Source of the DNA: a virus
Strand: one strand, 5' to 3'
Virus record (IMG/VR): IMGVR_UViG_3300043446_005051
Span: 25,427-89,426 of that record
DNA: 64,000 bases
Below are positions 7,086 through 13,485 of this stretch, in pieces. The position numbers were made by a program, and so were the translations under genes. The notes under the pieces are model-generated. The model saw only the letters and a program-made list of their open reading frames with translations, was not told the origin of the DNA and ran no database searches. Each line of letters begins with the position of its first letter. Position 1 is the stretch's first letter.

Positions 7086-7244
7086 CTAAACTAGAGAAGG
7101 TATTTCATACTCCACTAGTCTAGAATCGTCCTCGTCATCAAAGTAACCAAGTTCAAGATTCACAAGGTCTTCATAATCAACACCTAGAAAGCGAGTCGCG
7201 AAATCTTCATAGTCATCGTGAAGAAGATAAGAAAATTCAGACAT
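7086..7244 (-). CDS. small acidic protein (52 aa)
   Basis: Starts MSEFSYLLHDDYEDFATRFL. Very acidic (pI low; LELGYFDDEDDSR). A strong ribosome-binding site (AGGAGG, about 10 bases before ATG) and a consensus promoter 37-65 bases upstream make it one of the best-supported small genes here. First gene of the unit containing tRNA-Gly and tRNA-Ile. Function unknown. Confidence 0.7.
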   Translation of the reverse strand: MSEFSYLLHDDYEDFATRFLGVDYEDLVNLELGYFDDEDDSRLVEYEIPSLV

Positions 7245-7280
7245 TTGATCAAGTCCTCCTGTTGTTTCTTGAACGTATGT

Positions 7281-7309
7281 ATGTTACCAGCTGTGAAACT
7301 TATTGTCAA
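7281..7309 (-). promoter_or_regulatory. sigma70-type promoter
   Basis: Minus strand TTGACA (7304-7309), 17-bp spacer, TAACAT (7281-7286) with an extended TGG before the -10. Drives the 52-aa gene and the two tRNAs. Confidence 0.65.
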
Positions 7310-7316
7310 CTATGGA

Positions 7317-7338
7317 GTGCCAGTACAAAAAGTGACAC
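7317..7338 (-). repeat. dispersed hairpin (GTGCCAGT type)
   Basis: gtgccagtacaaaaagtgacac, an imperfect stem with an A-rich loop, just after the stop of the 7348-7518 gene and just before the promoter at 7281-7309. Confidence 0.4.
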
Positions 7339-7347
7339 TTGAAATAA

Positions 7348-7518
7348 TTAAACATCAAACACTTTCTCTGAAAGAATCAAATCATCAATGAGTTGAATTT
7401 CCCAGTTTTCCATATGTTCCATTGTTTGGATGAATTGATAGGTCTGAGTCCAGGCTTGACCTGCATCGAGCAGACATTCAAGGTTTTCCATAGATGAATA
7501 ATCAAAATGAAAAGACAT
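7348..7518 (-). CDS. small hypothetical protein (56 aa)
   Basis: Starts MSFHFDYSSMENLECLLDAG and continues with two amphipathic helices ending LILSEKVFDV. A T4-type late promoter lies 23 bases upstream, so expression late in infection is likely. No family recognised. Confidence 0.55.
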   Translation of the reverse strand: MSFHFDYSSMENLECLLDAGQAWTQTYQFIQTMEHMENWEIQLIDDLILSEKVFDV

Positions 7519-7540
7519 AATAAATTAAAACTATGTAAGT

Positions 7541-7548
7541 TATTTATA
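7541..7548 (-). promoter_or_regulatory. T4-type late promoter
   Basis: TATAAATA on the minus strand, 23 bases upstream of the 7518 start codon. Matches the consensus used by the phage late sigma factor gp55. Confidence 0.55.
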
Positions 7549-7582
7549 TAAAAGCGGAGTAATTACTCCGCTTTGAACTTAA

Positions 7583-7813
7583 TCAGTCTTCACACTCGTT
7601 TAGAAGTGCATCTTCTTTCTTCTTACGCCGCTTTTCTTCAATTAGAAATTTAAGCTCAAGAATATCCTCATTCAGAATCTCATACTCATCTAACATATTT
7701 TCATACTGAAATGAACTAGTACACTTCTTCATTTTCTTTTGAAGTTTATCGAGTTGCTTCTTTTTTACTTTAAGTTCAGATTCGAGTTCTTTAATGTCTT
7801 TAATAATTTCCAT
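7583..7813 (-). CDS. coiled-coil protein (76 aa)
   Basis: Starts MEIIKDIKELESELKVKKKQ. Lys/Glu-rich heptads run through nearly the whole length, with a single break around CTSSFQYE. Probably a dimeric coiled coil. No catalytic motif. Independent of the neighbouring late-promoter gene. Confidence 0.6.
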   Translation of the reverse strand: MEIIKDIKELESELKVKKKQLDKLQKKMKKCTSSFQYENMLDEYEILNEDILELKFLIEEKRRKKKEDALLNECED

Positions 7814-7846
7814 AATTTTGTTGAAATTTGACTTATTTATTCAATA

Positions 7847-7978
7847 TCACCGACGAAAGGAATGAATGAAATAGGAACGGAATACCGTAAAAAGAATAAT
7901 TCCGCTACTTGCAATTCCAATCATACCCAGAAGAGTAATAAGATTGCCGTATTCAAAAGAAAGAGTTTGAACTTCCAT
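7847..7978 (-). CDS. small membrane protein (43 aa)
   Basis: Starts MEVQTLSFEYGNLITLLGMI. One membrane span (LITLLGMIGIASSGIILFTVF) then a basic tail SFRR, consistent with N-out/C-in topology. Translation is by eye on the minus strand; no other frame is open here. Confidence 0.5.
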   Translation of the reverse strand: MEVQTLSFEYGNLITLLGMIGIASSGIILFTVFRSYFIHSFRR

Positions 7979-8038
7979 TTAATTTGGTTGGTTGAACTTA
8001 ACTAGTTTACAGTAAGATGAGAGTAAAAGGCAAGTAAC

Positions 8039-8062
8039 TGTGACAGCTTGGGAACTGTCACA
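8039..8062 (-). terminator. hairpin after the 8073 gene
   Basis: TGTGACAG/CTGTCACA is a perfect 8-bp stem with loop TTCCCAAG, 11 bases after the stop codon of the 8073-8420 gene. No long T-tract follows, so it may be a weak terminator or an mRNA-stabilising end. Confidence 0.5.
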
Positions 8063-8072
8063 GTTCACATTA

Positions 8073-8420
8073 TCAGTTTGAATTCAATGTACGAGTGATT
8101 CCAAGCTCCTCTAGACGGGCATCCACTCGATTATTGATGAATGCCTCAATATCATTATCAATAGTCTCCATAATGGAAAAAGCAACATCTCGAACTAGAT
8201 TTGAGCCATATTCCTGGCGAATGAATTGAATAAATCGAGTCTTAAACGCATAATCATTATACGCTAGGTCTTTTACAATGTTGAATAATTGGTCAGAATT
8301 AATCGATTTCAGTAGCTCGTCTTTACGGGTTTCTACTTCTTCATATAGGTAATTTAGCCCTGTAATTAGATTATCAATCTGAAGTAGATTGTCGTTGATA
8401 ACGTGAGTATCTTGAGACAT
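8073..8420 (-). CDS. hypothetical helical protein next to the ubiquitin-like cassette (115 aa)
   Basis: All-helical by pattern: DNLITGLNYLYEEVETRKDE, LFNIVKDLAYNDYAFKTRF, MKTIDN-type helices and a final ARLEELGITRTL. No known domain is recognised. It is the last minus-strand gene after the E1-like gene, with its own promoter-like motif (TGCTACACT near 8448) and terminal hairpin. It could be a substrate, adaptor or unrelated protein; adjacency is the only link. Confidence 0.6.
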   Translation of the reverse strand: MSQDTHVINDNLLQIDNLITGLNYLYEEVETRKDELLKSINSDQLFNIVKDLAYNDYAFKTRFIQFIRQEYGSNLVRDVAFSIMETIDNDIEAFINNRVDARLEELGITRTLNSN

Positions 8421-8481
8421 AAATGATGTTTGATTGAGACTTGTACAGTGTAGCAGAGAAGCTGGAAGGGAGAATGATTAT

Positions 8482-8505
8482 AGGGACAGTCAAAAAACTG
8501 TCCCT
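8482..8505 (-). terminator. hairpin after the E1-like gene
   Basis: AGGGACAGT/ACTGTCCCT forms a 9-bp stem with a T-rich loop on the minus strand, 9 bases after the E1-like stop codon. Member of the GGACAGT hairpin family. No strong T-tract. Confidence 0.5.
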
Positions 8506-8514
8506 GAGTCATAA

Positions 8515-9222
8515 TTAAGAGACGCTAGTCTTCATATTACGAAGGTTGAAGAACATTGAACACTGAGATGGGTCCAGTGTTCCATCGAGAAGGTTTTGAA
8601 TGACCATCAGAGTCATACTTGCTGCAAAGAAGTTTGCTGAAATAAGTTGAGGACGACTCGGTGCATTTAATGCACAACTTCCCGAATGTGGAATACTATC
8701 TTGAGGCTGGTCAATATTTGGATATGCAATAGTTGGATTCATACCAACATTCACATTATCAATTCGGCCCCACCAGAGAGTTTGACCTCGAACTTCTTCA
8801 AGGCCATCGCTATTACCTGGAGTAATATAAAAGAAGTCCTTTCCTTGACGAGTATTATTGATTGCATCAATAATCGCTTTACGTGTTGCGTCATTATCTA
8901 CCGAACAGATAATGACAGGACGCTCTGAATTACGAATCATCGGAATGAAAGTAGATGCAGTGATGAACTGGTCTTTGCATTCAACATCAGTTAGTCCCTG
9001 ATAAGAGCAGAAGTCCTTCATTGCTCGTGCTTTATTCATATTGATTTGAGATTCACCCACAATTTGTCGAGTGAGATTTGAACTCTCGAACGAATCACCA
9101 TCAATAAAAGTTACCTTTGCTCCTTGAGTGTTCGGATGATATGCAACGAGTCGAGCAAGTGGAGCAGCGAGATGCCCACCAGTTCCACCCACGCCAATCA
9201 CAAAGAAATCAGAGAAAAACAT
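8515..9222 (-). CDS. ThiF/E1-like ubiquitin-activating adenylyltransferase
   Basis: ThiF-fold protein of 235 aa. The Rossmann nucleotide loop is GVGGTGG (residues 10-16). The hallmark DGDSFESSNLTRQ that follows (metal and ATP contacts, plus the NLxRQ arginine that senses phosphate) is intact, as is a later CSVDNDATRKAI segment of the same fold. A cysteine in SGSCALNAPSRPQL is the best candidate for a thioester or active-site Cys. E1 proteins adenylate the C-terminal Gly of a ubiquitin-like partner. The start at 9222 is chosen for its AGGAGG site. Its length and lack of zinc CxxC pairs fit the ThiF protein of PRTRC cassettes better than MoeB. The neighbours encode Ubl, E2-like and JAB proteins. 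Confidence 0.85.
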   Translation of the reverse strand: MFFSDFFVIGVGGTGGHLAAPLARLVAYHPNTQGAKVTFIDGDSFESSNLTRQIVGESQINMNKARAMKDFCSYQGLTDVECKDQFITASTFIPMIRNSERPVIICSVDNDATRKAIIDAINNTRQGKDFFYITPGNSDGLEEVRGQTLWWGRIDNVNVGMNPTIAYPNIDQPQDSIPHSGSCALNAPSRPQLISANFFAASMTLMVIQNLLDGTLDPSQCSMFFNLRNMKTSVS

Positions 9223-9270
9223 AAACCTCCTGTTGGAACGAATCAATGGTAGCAGACGAAGACCGTCAAA

Positions 9271-9305
9271 AACAAAAAGGTGGACAGCTCAAAAACCGTC
9301 CACCT
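9271..9305 (-). terminator. terminator of the E2-like gene
   Basis: AGGTGGACGG/CTGTCCACCT stem (one G-U pair) with loop TTTTTGAG, followed on the minus strand by TTTTTGTTTTT. A canonical intrinsic terminator and the clearest member of the GGACAGT family. Confidence 0.75.
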
Positions 9306-9315
9306 ACATACAGAA

Positions 9316-10284
9316 TTAAATTTGACCAACTAGATAGTTCTCATCCCTAGATACAAACCATTTTCTATTTACTGCATCTGGAACTGTTTCATAGCCATAA
9401 TAAGTACTTCCATTTTTTTCAATTTGAACCTCCTTTGCAGGAATAATCATAATATGTGGAGAATCCTCAAGAGGTTTATATCCAGCTGAAAGAAGAGTAA
9501 AAAATGCTGGAACATCATATTCAGCGTGTACTATGATTATACTATCAATATCTTCTCCATCACATAGAAAATGTTCAGATTCTAGAAGAGAGAATTCATC
9601 ACTATTTTTTAGATACCTTAGAGTGTCACAATTGGTTTCAAACGTACCTAGAGGTAGAAGGTCATTATTAAATTCACTATTAAAGTAGGTTTGAACTACA
9701 CTTCTGAGATTAGTTGGAGCATTGTTGGACCCCCAGCAAATTCCACCTACTTCATATGCATCCCCAAATACATTGGAAGCCATAAGCAATCGAGTTGCAT
9801 AAATTTTATTGTCCAGAGTATATCCTGAACGAAGATATGCTTTATCTGAATCTAAAGACAGATAAGTTCTAAATCTCCCATTTCTAAATGAAAGATTAAC
9901 TTGAAATACCATATCTGCCACATTCATATGAATTGATACATCTTCGGCATTATTCCCCTCTGGGCATTCTTGACCTGTATAACCTTCTTCATACACCCAA
10001 CAATGATTGTCCTCCCCCCCACTCACATCTGTCCAATCAATATCATCATCTTCATCTTTTCGATTGGAAAGGAATGAATAACAATTTCGATAGCATCCAT
10101 CACAAAATTCATTGTAAAATCCATCTGAATCCATTTCAATATCTTGATGAATATCTTTATAGTTGTCTGGCATCCAAGCATTGATTTTTAGAGAATCTTC
10201 TACTTTATAACTAAAGAATTTTGCTCCTTTTGGTAGAAGATGAACATTTACTTTGGGGGGAACAGTTTGAAAAATTACAGACAT
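9316..10284 (-). CDS. E2-like protein of a ubiquitin-like system (PRTRC protein B-like)
   Basis: About 322 aa from the chosen start. The region EVGGICWGSNNAPTNLRS followed by QTYFNSEFNNDL resembles the conserved core of PRTRC protein B / prokaryotic E2-like families (a G-x-C-x-G strand-loop with the key Cys, then P, then an F-x-S-x-F segment). The Cys of GGICWG is the candidate thioester residue. A Cys-rich acidic stretch (CDGCYRNC, DNHCWVYEE, QECPEG) in the N-terminal third could bind metal and is not typical of plain E2s. The longer frame (to 10359) runs into the upstream terminator, and an ATG at 10314 sits inside a -10-like motif, so I take 10284; there is no clear ribosome-binding site. 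The E2 assignment is by pattern and context and needs profile confirmation. Confidence 0.6.
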   Translation of the reverse strand: MSVIFQTVPPKVNVHLLPKGAKFFSYKVEDSLKINAWMPDNYKDIHQDIEMDSDGFYNEFCDGCYRNCYSFLSNRKDEDDDIDWTDVSGGEDNHCWVYEEGYTGQECPEGNNAEDVSIHMNVADMVFQVNLSFRNGRFRTYLSLDSDKAYLRSGYTLDNKIYATRLLMASNVFGDAYEVGGICWGSNNAPTNLRSVVQTYFNSEFNNDLLPLGTFETNCDTLRYLKNSDEFSLLESEHFLCDGEDIDSIIIVHAEYDVPAFFTLLSAGYKPLEDSPHIMIIPAKEVQIEKNGSTYYGYETVPDAVNRKWFVSRDENYLVGQI

Positions 10285-10312
10285 TTTGGATGAATTCTGT
10301 GTAACTTCAGTC

Positions 10313-10318
10313 ATTGTA
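10313..10318 (-). promoter_or_regulatory. extended -10 type promoter motif
   Basis: TACAAT within GCTACAATGACTGAAGT on the minus strand, 29 bases before the E2-like start. Its near-identical twin at 6750-6755 lies in a non-coding leader, which supports a promoter role. The -35 is weak. Confidence 0.45.
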
Positions 10319-10339
10319 GCAGGAAGGGGCGGTGTGGAT

Positions 10340-10370
10340 AAAAAAAGGGGACACCTCAAAAAGTGTCCCC
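10340..10370 (-). terminator. terminator of the JAB gene
   Basis: GGGGACAC/GTGTCCCC perfect 8-bp stem, loop TTTTTGAG, then seven T on the minus strand. Lies 14 bases after the JAB stop codon. Confidence 0.8.
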
Positions 10371-10383
10371 CGATATTACTATA

Positions 10384-11466
10384 TCAACTAGTAGCAAAAG
10401 CAGATTCATCAATCTCTTTAGCCGCACTAGTTAGTACATCATAGAGATGGAAGATTTTGTTCAGGTCTTCTGAATTCTGATTAATATAGTCATTAATCAG
10501 GTCTTCAATCTCCCATAGTTTAATAGTTTTATTCCCTTCTACATTCTCGGTATTTAGAGTGCCATTCTCGTTAAAAAAGAATGGGTCATCCATATATTGA
10601 TTGTATCCATCATAATCATTATACTTATAGGTTGCATATTTCTCTAGCCACTTATCATACGAATCTGAATCCCTATGGGATTTACCTCCCTTATACTTTA
10701 CAGGAGAATATTTAATTACAGTTGTAGGAGTACTATAATCCACATATTTTAGAACATCTGGATGAAATGTAACTTCTGAAATTGGAGTGGCATCAATAAG
10801 TTCATCATATTTCAGAAGAAAGCGACGACCATTTCCAACTACGGAAGCTGCAATTGTATATACATTTTTATTTACGTCAATACTTCCTACAACTAGATGA
10901 ATACCAGGGTCTCCTAGCTCATACTTATCGTCAATTCCTGAGAAGAAAGATGGCATAGTATTATGCGAATGACTAGACCCAACAGGAATCCACCCAGAAG
11001 GAGGATAAGATTCAACAACCTCTCCAGTTTCAATGTCAATGGATTCATCAAAGCTATCAATTCGTACAGCGGCTCCAGATACCTTTTGTTTGGGTACAAG
11101 AATCCTATATTTTGATGAATCTTCATCCGAACGAAGAATCCGAATAGAAACTTCAACTTCGTTACTTACTTTATTTACAAAGTGAAAACATAGTTTCACC
11201 CAACGAGACCAAAGTTCTGCTGGAATTTTATGAATATCAGAATTTAGTTCAAAATGTTCAAGATGCTCTTTTGTAATTTCTACATTTGCATCTGGGTCTG
11301 GACAAGAACGAATATACTTACCCCAAGGCCCTTGATACACCTCAAAACATCCATCCAAGGAAGTGCGAAGAATTGAAGGAGGAGTATTCACTAGTTCTTC
11401 TTCAATCTTGATTTCATTAATTTCAAGAGTATCTTCTTCGACCATAGTTTGAATAGTTTCTGACAT
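10384..11466 (-). CDS. JAB/JAMM metallopeptidase (deubiquitinase-like, PRTRC protein A-like)
   Basis: A 360-aa protein with the complete JAMM zinc motif HSHNTMPSFFSGID (H166, H168, S176, D179: H-x-H-x7-S-x2-D), followed by GIHLVVGSID as in JAB-domain proteins of PRTRC cassettes. The upstream acidic residue of the site is probably one of the Glu in SNEVEVSIRI (about residue 103-105). JAB peptidases cleave after the C-terminal Gly of ubiquitin-like proteins, maturing or removing them. The N-terminal 100 and C-terminal 140 residues (KGGKSHRDSDSYDKWLEKY and beyond) are extra and unassigned. The start at 11466 (MSETIQTMVEE) is chosen because the longer frame begins inside the Ubl terminator. The gene lies between Ubl and E2-like genes. 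Confidence 0.85.
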   Translation of the reverse strand: MSETIQTMVEEDTLEINEIKIEEELVNTPPSILRTSLDGCFEVYQGPWGKYIRSCPDPDANVEITKEHLEHFELNSDIHKIPAELWSRWVKLCFHFVNKVSNEVEVSIRILRSDEDSSKYRILVPKQKVSGAAVRIDSFDESIDIETGEVVESYPPSGWIPVGSSHSHNTMPSFFSGIDDKYELGDPGIHLVVGSIDVNKNVYTIAASVVGNGRRFLLKYDELIDATPISEVTFHPDVLKYVDYSTPTTVIKYSPVKYKGGKSHRDSDSYDKWLEKYATYKYNDYDGYNQYMDDPFFFNENGTLNTENVEGNKTIKLWEIEDLINDYINQNSEDLNKIFHLYDVLTSAAKEIDESAFATS

Positions 11467-11512
11467 AATAAAAAATAATAAAAGAACTTGGGTATAGAAA
11501 ATAATTTGTATG

Positions 11513-11547
11513 AAAAAACCCTCAAAGGTTATGTAAACCAATGAGGG
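11513..11547 (-). terminator. terminator of the Ubl gene
   Basis: CCCTCATTGGTT/AACCTTTGAGGG stem (internal mismatch) with loop TACAT, followed by six T on the minus strand, 22 bases after the Ubl stop. It separates the small Ubl gene from the JAB gene, so read-through would set the Ubl:JAB ratio. Confidence 0.75.
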
Positions 11548-11568
11548 ATTATCTTAGTTAGTTAGGAG

Positions 11569-11829
11569 TCAGCCCTTTTGCTCGCTGTTAGTTGCAGCAC
11601 GGTAAGATTCACCTGCACGCACAACCTGAGTAGAAGGAACAGCTTCGCCGTTGAGAACGTAACGATTGATACGAGTTACATCGCCCAGTGAGCTAGCATA
11701 CTCAGCGTAAAGCTGGGAAACGGTCTTACCAGTGAATTGAGCAGAGTTTAGTGAAACACTCTCTTCGTTGAAGTAGAGAGTAACAGGGCTCTCGGTGTCA
11801 GCTTGACGGATTTGGGAGAAGAAAGACAT
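11569..11829 (-). CDS. ubiquitin-like protein with C-terminal glycine (PRTRC protein C-like)
   Basis: 86 aa. The predicted order is strand (VTLYFNEESVSL), helix (TVSQLYAEYASSLGD), strand (RYVLNGEAV), strand (GESYRAATNS), which is the beta-grasp layout of PRTRC protein C and other small Ubls. NGEAVPSTQVVRAGE corresponds to the conserved 'dn G.....ll..Gd' turn. The protein ends EQKG, so the final glycine is exposed without processing, ready for adenylation by the E1-like enzyme at 8515. GC-richer and codon-optimised compared with its neighbours, with its own terminator: consistent with high expression. Confidence 0.75.
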   Translation of the reverse strand: MSFFSQIRQADTESPVTLYFNEESVSLNSAQFTGKTVSQLYAEYASSLGDVTRINRYVLNGEAVPSTQVVRAGESYRAATNSEQKG

Positions 11830-12084
11830 AGTTGGTACTCAGAATAAAGGACAAAGGGGGATGAAAGAAGTTTGTGACCTCTCTCACCGACTCACATACC
11901 GTAGCAGAGGACCGCTCGGAATGGGAGGTGAGGTGGACAGTTCAGAAACCGTCCGATTGGTGATGAAGAAAAGAGGTTTCAGCTCTCTTCCCTCTCTCAC
12001 CGACTCCATCAGATTAGCTCATCTGGCCCGTCTCTGGAGTGAACAGTGGACACTTCAAAAAGTGGCATTCGGGTAATTAAAAAC
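11830..12084. other. gene-free promoter region with duplicated leader
   Basis: No convincing reading frame. It holds two GGACAGT-type hairpins (11933-11953 and 12046-12067) and two copies of cctctctcaccgactc (about 11879 and 11990). On the minus strand each copy follows a GCTAnnnT-type -10-like sequence. The first pair is placed to drive the Ubl gene; the second may be a duplicated promoter or the remnant of a lost gene. Confidence 0.5.
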
Positions 12085-12279
12085 TCACTTTTCAATTTCC
12101 CAATTTACATCCTCAGTCATTTTTACCCAAAATGACTGAGAATTCCGAATTGGTTTTAAATGATATGAACCTGATTTAGTTTCAAGAAGTTCACAAGATT
12201 GTAGCCCGAGCATTCGCCTATCGAAATAATCTTCAGCTTCTGCTGTCTTGGGTTTGATCGTAATAAACTTCTTCTTCAT
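12085..12279 (-). CDS. small hypothetical protein (64 aa)
   Basis: Starts MKKKFITIKPKTAEAEDYFD and ends MTEDVNWEIEK. Mixed alpha/beta pattern around LQSCELLETKSGSYHLKPI. The longer frame upstream overlaps another gene and is less likely. Function unknown. Confidence 0.5.
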   Translation of the reverse strand: MKKKFITIKPKTAEAEDYFDRRMLGLQSCELLETKSGSYHLKPIRNSQSFWVKMTEDVNWEIEK

Positions 12280-12400
12280 TTTCATAAACAAACATCCAAT
12301 CAGAGGGTTCAGTTTCAGTGAGAACTTCAAAAGAGTTCTCATATAGGTCAAAGAACTCACATTCTTCGACCTGTGAATTTATCATAAAAGAGAAGGACAT
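12233..12400 (-). CDS. small acidic protein (55 aa)
   Basis: Starts MSFSFMINSQVEECEFFDLY; the C-terminal half is acidic (WMFVYENEEEVYYDQT). It overlaps the downstream 12085 gene by 47 bases in another frame, which is unusual even here, so one of the two starts may be wrong. Confidence 0.4.
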   Translation of the reverse strand: MSFSFMINSQVEECEFFDLYENSFEVLTETEPSDWMFVYENEEEVYYDQTQDSRS

Positions 12401-12411
12401 CTCTCATAATG

Positions 12412-12450
12412 AAAAAGACCTCTTGAGTCTACCAGCTAACTCAAGAGGTC
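12412..12450 (-). terminator. strong Rho-independent terminator
   Basis: GACCTCTTGAGT/ACTCAAGAGGTC perfect 12-bp stem, loop TAGCTGGTAG, then TTTTT on the minus strand. Ends the metallophosphoesterase unit. Confidence 0.85.
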
Positions 12451-12464
12451 TCGGGGTGTTGTGT

Positions 12465-12482
12465 GCCAGTTTGAAAACTGGC
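12465..12482 (-). repeat. dispersed hairpin (GTGCCAGT type)
   Basis: GCCAGTTTTCAAACTGGC on the minus strand, perfect 8-bp stem, directly after the stop of the phosphoesterase gene and before the strong terminator. Confidence 0.5.
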
Positions 12483-13172
12483 TTAGAATTGATGAAGCTG
12501 TCTGGAATTTACATCGTATATGGATAATTTACCATTCGCATCCCCGCAACAACTATCTAATACAATTGATTTGTTGTTTAAATCAATTGTTAAATTTCTA
12601 TAATGCCCTGCAACTCGAATAAAAGATTGCTCTTGATTATTTTGAGTCCACCATTCTATTCTATTTCTTTTTAAGTCTTGAGTTCCATATAGAAATTGAT
12701 GCTTATGGTCTTTCTTAATTGCACGAATGAAGTGTTCTTCTTCATATTGAGGAACTTTGATTTCATCACTAAAGTAAGCGTGAGCGCATCGGAACTCTAC
12801 ATCGTAGATGTCTTTAAATACAATTCCAAACGGCTGACGAATTAACCAATCATAAAGGTCATCTAATGAAATGTGATTTGATAATTCAGAGATAGTAGTA
12901 TCCAACCCATTGTTGAGTAAAATTTGATTTCCCCTTAAGTATCGAATTAATTTATCTTGATGATTACTTTGCAGTACAATTGCATTTAAATTCAATTCGG
13001 CTTCTTTAACCAGCTCATAAACTCCAAAAGAATCTGAATAGGAATTCTTGGAATCAAACAAATCTCCGAGAAAAACTACTCTTGAGTTTTTAATTTCCTT
13101 TTGAATGAATTTAAGCGCAGCTTTAAGATTCTTTGCTTGAGAATGCACATCCCCGATGAGTACATAATTCAT
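12483..13172 (-). CDS. calcineurin-like metallophosphoesterase
   Basis: 229 aa with the metallophosphatase blocks in order: GDVHSQAKNL (metal D and H), GDLFDSKNSYSDS (bridging Asp), LQSNHQDKL (in place of the usual GNHE/D), RCAHAYFSDE (His) and VAGHYRN (GH). Family members hydrolyse phosphoprotein, cyclic or dinucleoside polyphosphate bonds using two metals. The Gly-to-Ser change in the GNH block keeps the metal-binding Asn and His. Substrate unknown. It is the only gene of its unit, followed by a hairpin and a strong terminator. Confidence 0.8.
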   Translation of the reverse strand: MNYVLIGDVHSQAKNLKAALKFIQKEIKNSRVVFLGDLFDSKNSYSDSFGVYELVKEAELNLNAIVLQSNHQDKLIRYLRGNQILLNNGLDTTISELSNHISLDDLYDWLIRQPFGIVFKDIYDVEFRCAHAYFSDEIKVPQYEEEHFIRAIKKDHKHQFLYGTQDLKRNRIEWWTQNNQEQSFIRVAGHYRNLTIDLNNKSIVLDSCCGDANGKLSIYDVNSRQLHQF

Positions 13173-13222
13173 TTTCTTCGAACATATAATCTATCTATAC
13201 TAGCACATTCACCAAGAAAACG

Positions 13223-13254
13223 AAAAAAAAGAGGACACTTTCTGAAGTGTCCTC
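13223..13254 (-). terminator. Rho-independent terminator
   Basis: GAGGACACTT/AAGTGTCCTC perfect 10-bp stem with a four-base loop, followed by eight T on the minus strand. Ends the 13259-13381 unit; member of the GGACA hairpin family. Confidence 0.8.
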
Positions 13255-13258
13255 TTCA

Positions 13259-13381
13259 CTATAGATTAGAGCCGTCTCTAAATCCAAAGATATATCCAAT
13301 GTAAATTCCGGCAAAAAATGCAACGAAAAGATAAAGGCTTCGAGCAAGTTGTTGAGTTACTTCTGTAAGTTCAGGATTCAT
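13259..13381 (-). CDS. small membrane protein (40 aa)
   Basis: Starts MNPELTEVTQQLARSLYLFV. A single membrane span (LYLFVAFFAGIYIGYIFGF) follows a polar N-terminus and a short FRDGSNL tail. Placed between tRNA-Thr and a strong terminator. Confidence 0.5.
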   Translation of the reverse strand: MNPELTEVTQQLARSLYLFVAFFAGIYIGYIFGFRDGSNL

Positions 13382-13404
13382 TTCAATTTAATTTATAATG
13401 AAAA

Positions 13405-13476
13405 AGCCCCATGATGGAAATTGAACCATCCTTTCCGCTTTACAAGAGCGGTACATCGCCACTATGTTTATGAGGC
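13405..13476 (-). tRNA. tRNA-Thr (anticodon UGU)
   Basis: Acceptor GCCTCAT/ATGGGGC, anticodon stem CCGCT/AGCGG around CTTGTAA, T arm GATGG-TTCAATT-TCCATC. Reads ACA. Confidence 0.87.
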
Positions 13477-13485
13477 AGGGTTAAA

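Noticed and set aside
8515-11829. Calling the cassette a Bil or CBASS defence locus
   Set aside because: There is no cyclase (CBASS), and Bil proteins have a different gene order and fused domains. PRTRC-type similarity is the better fit.
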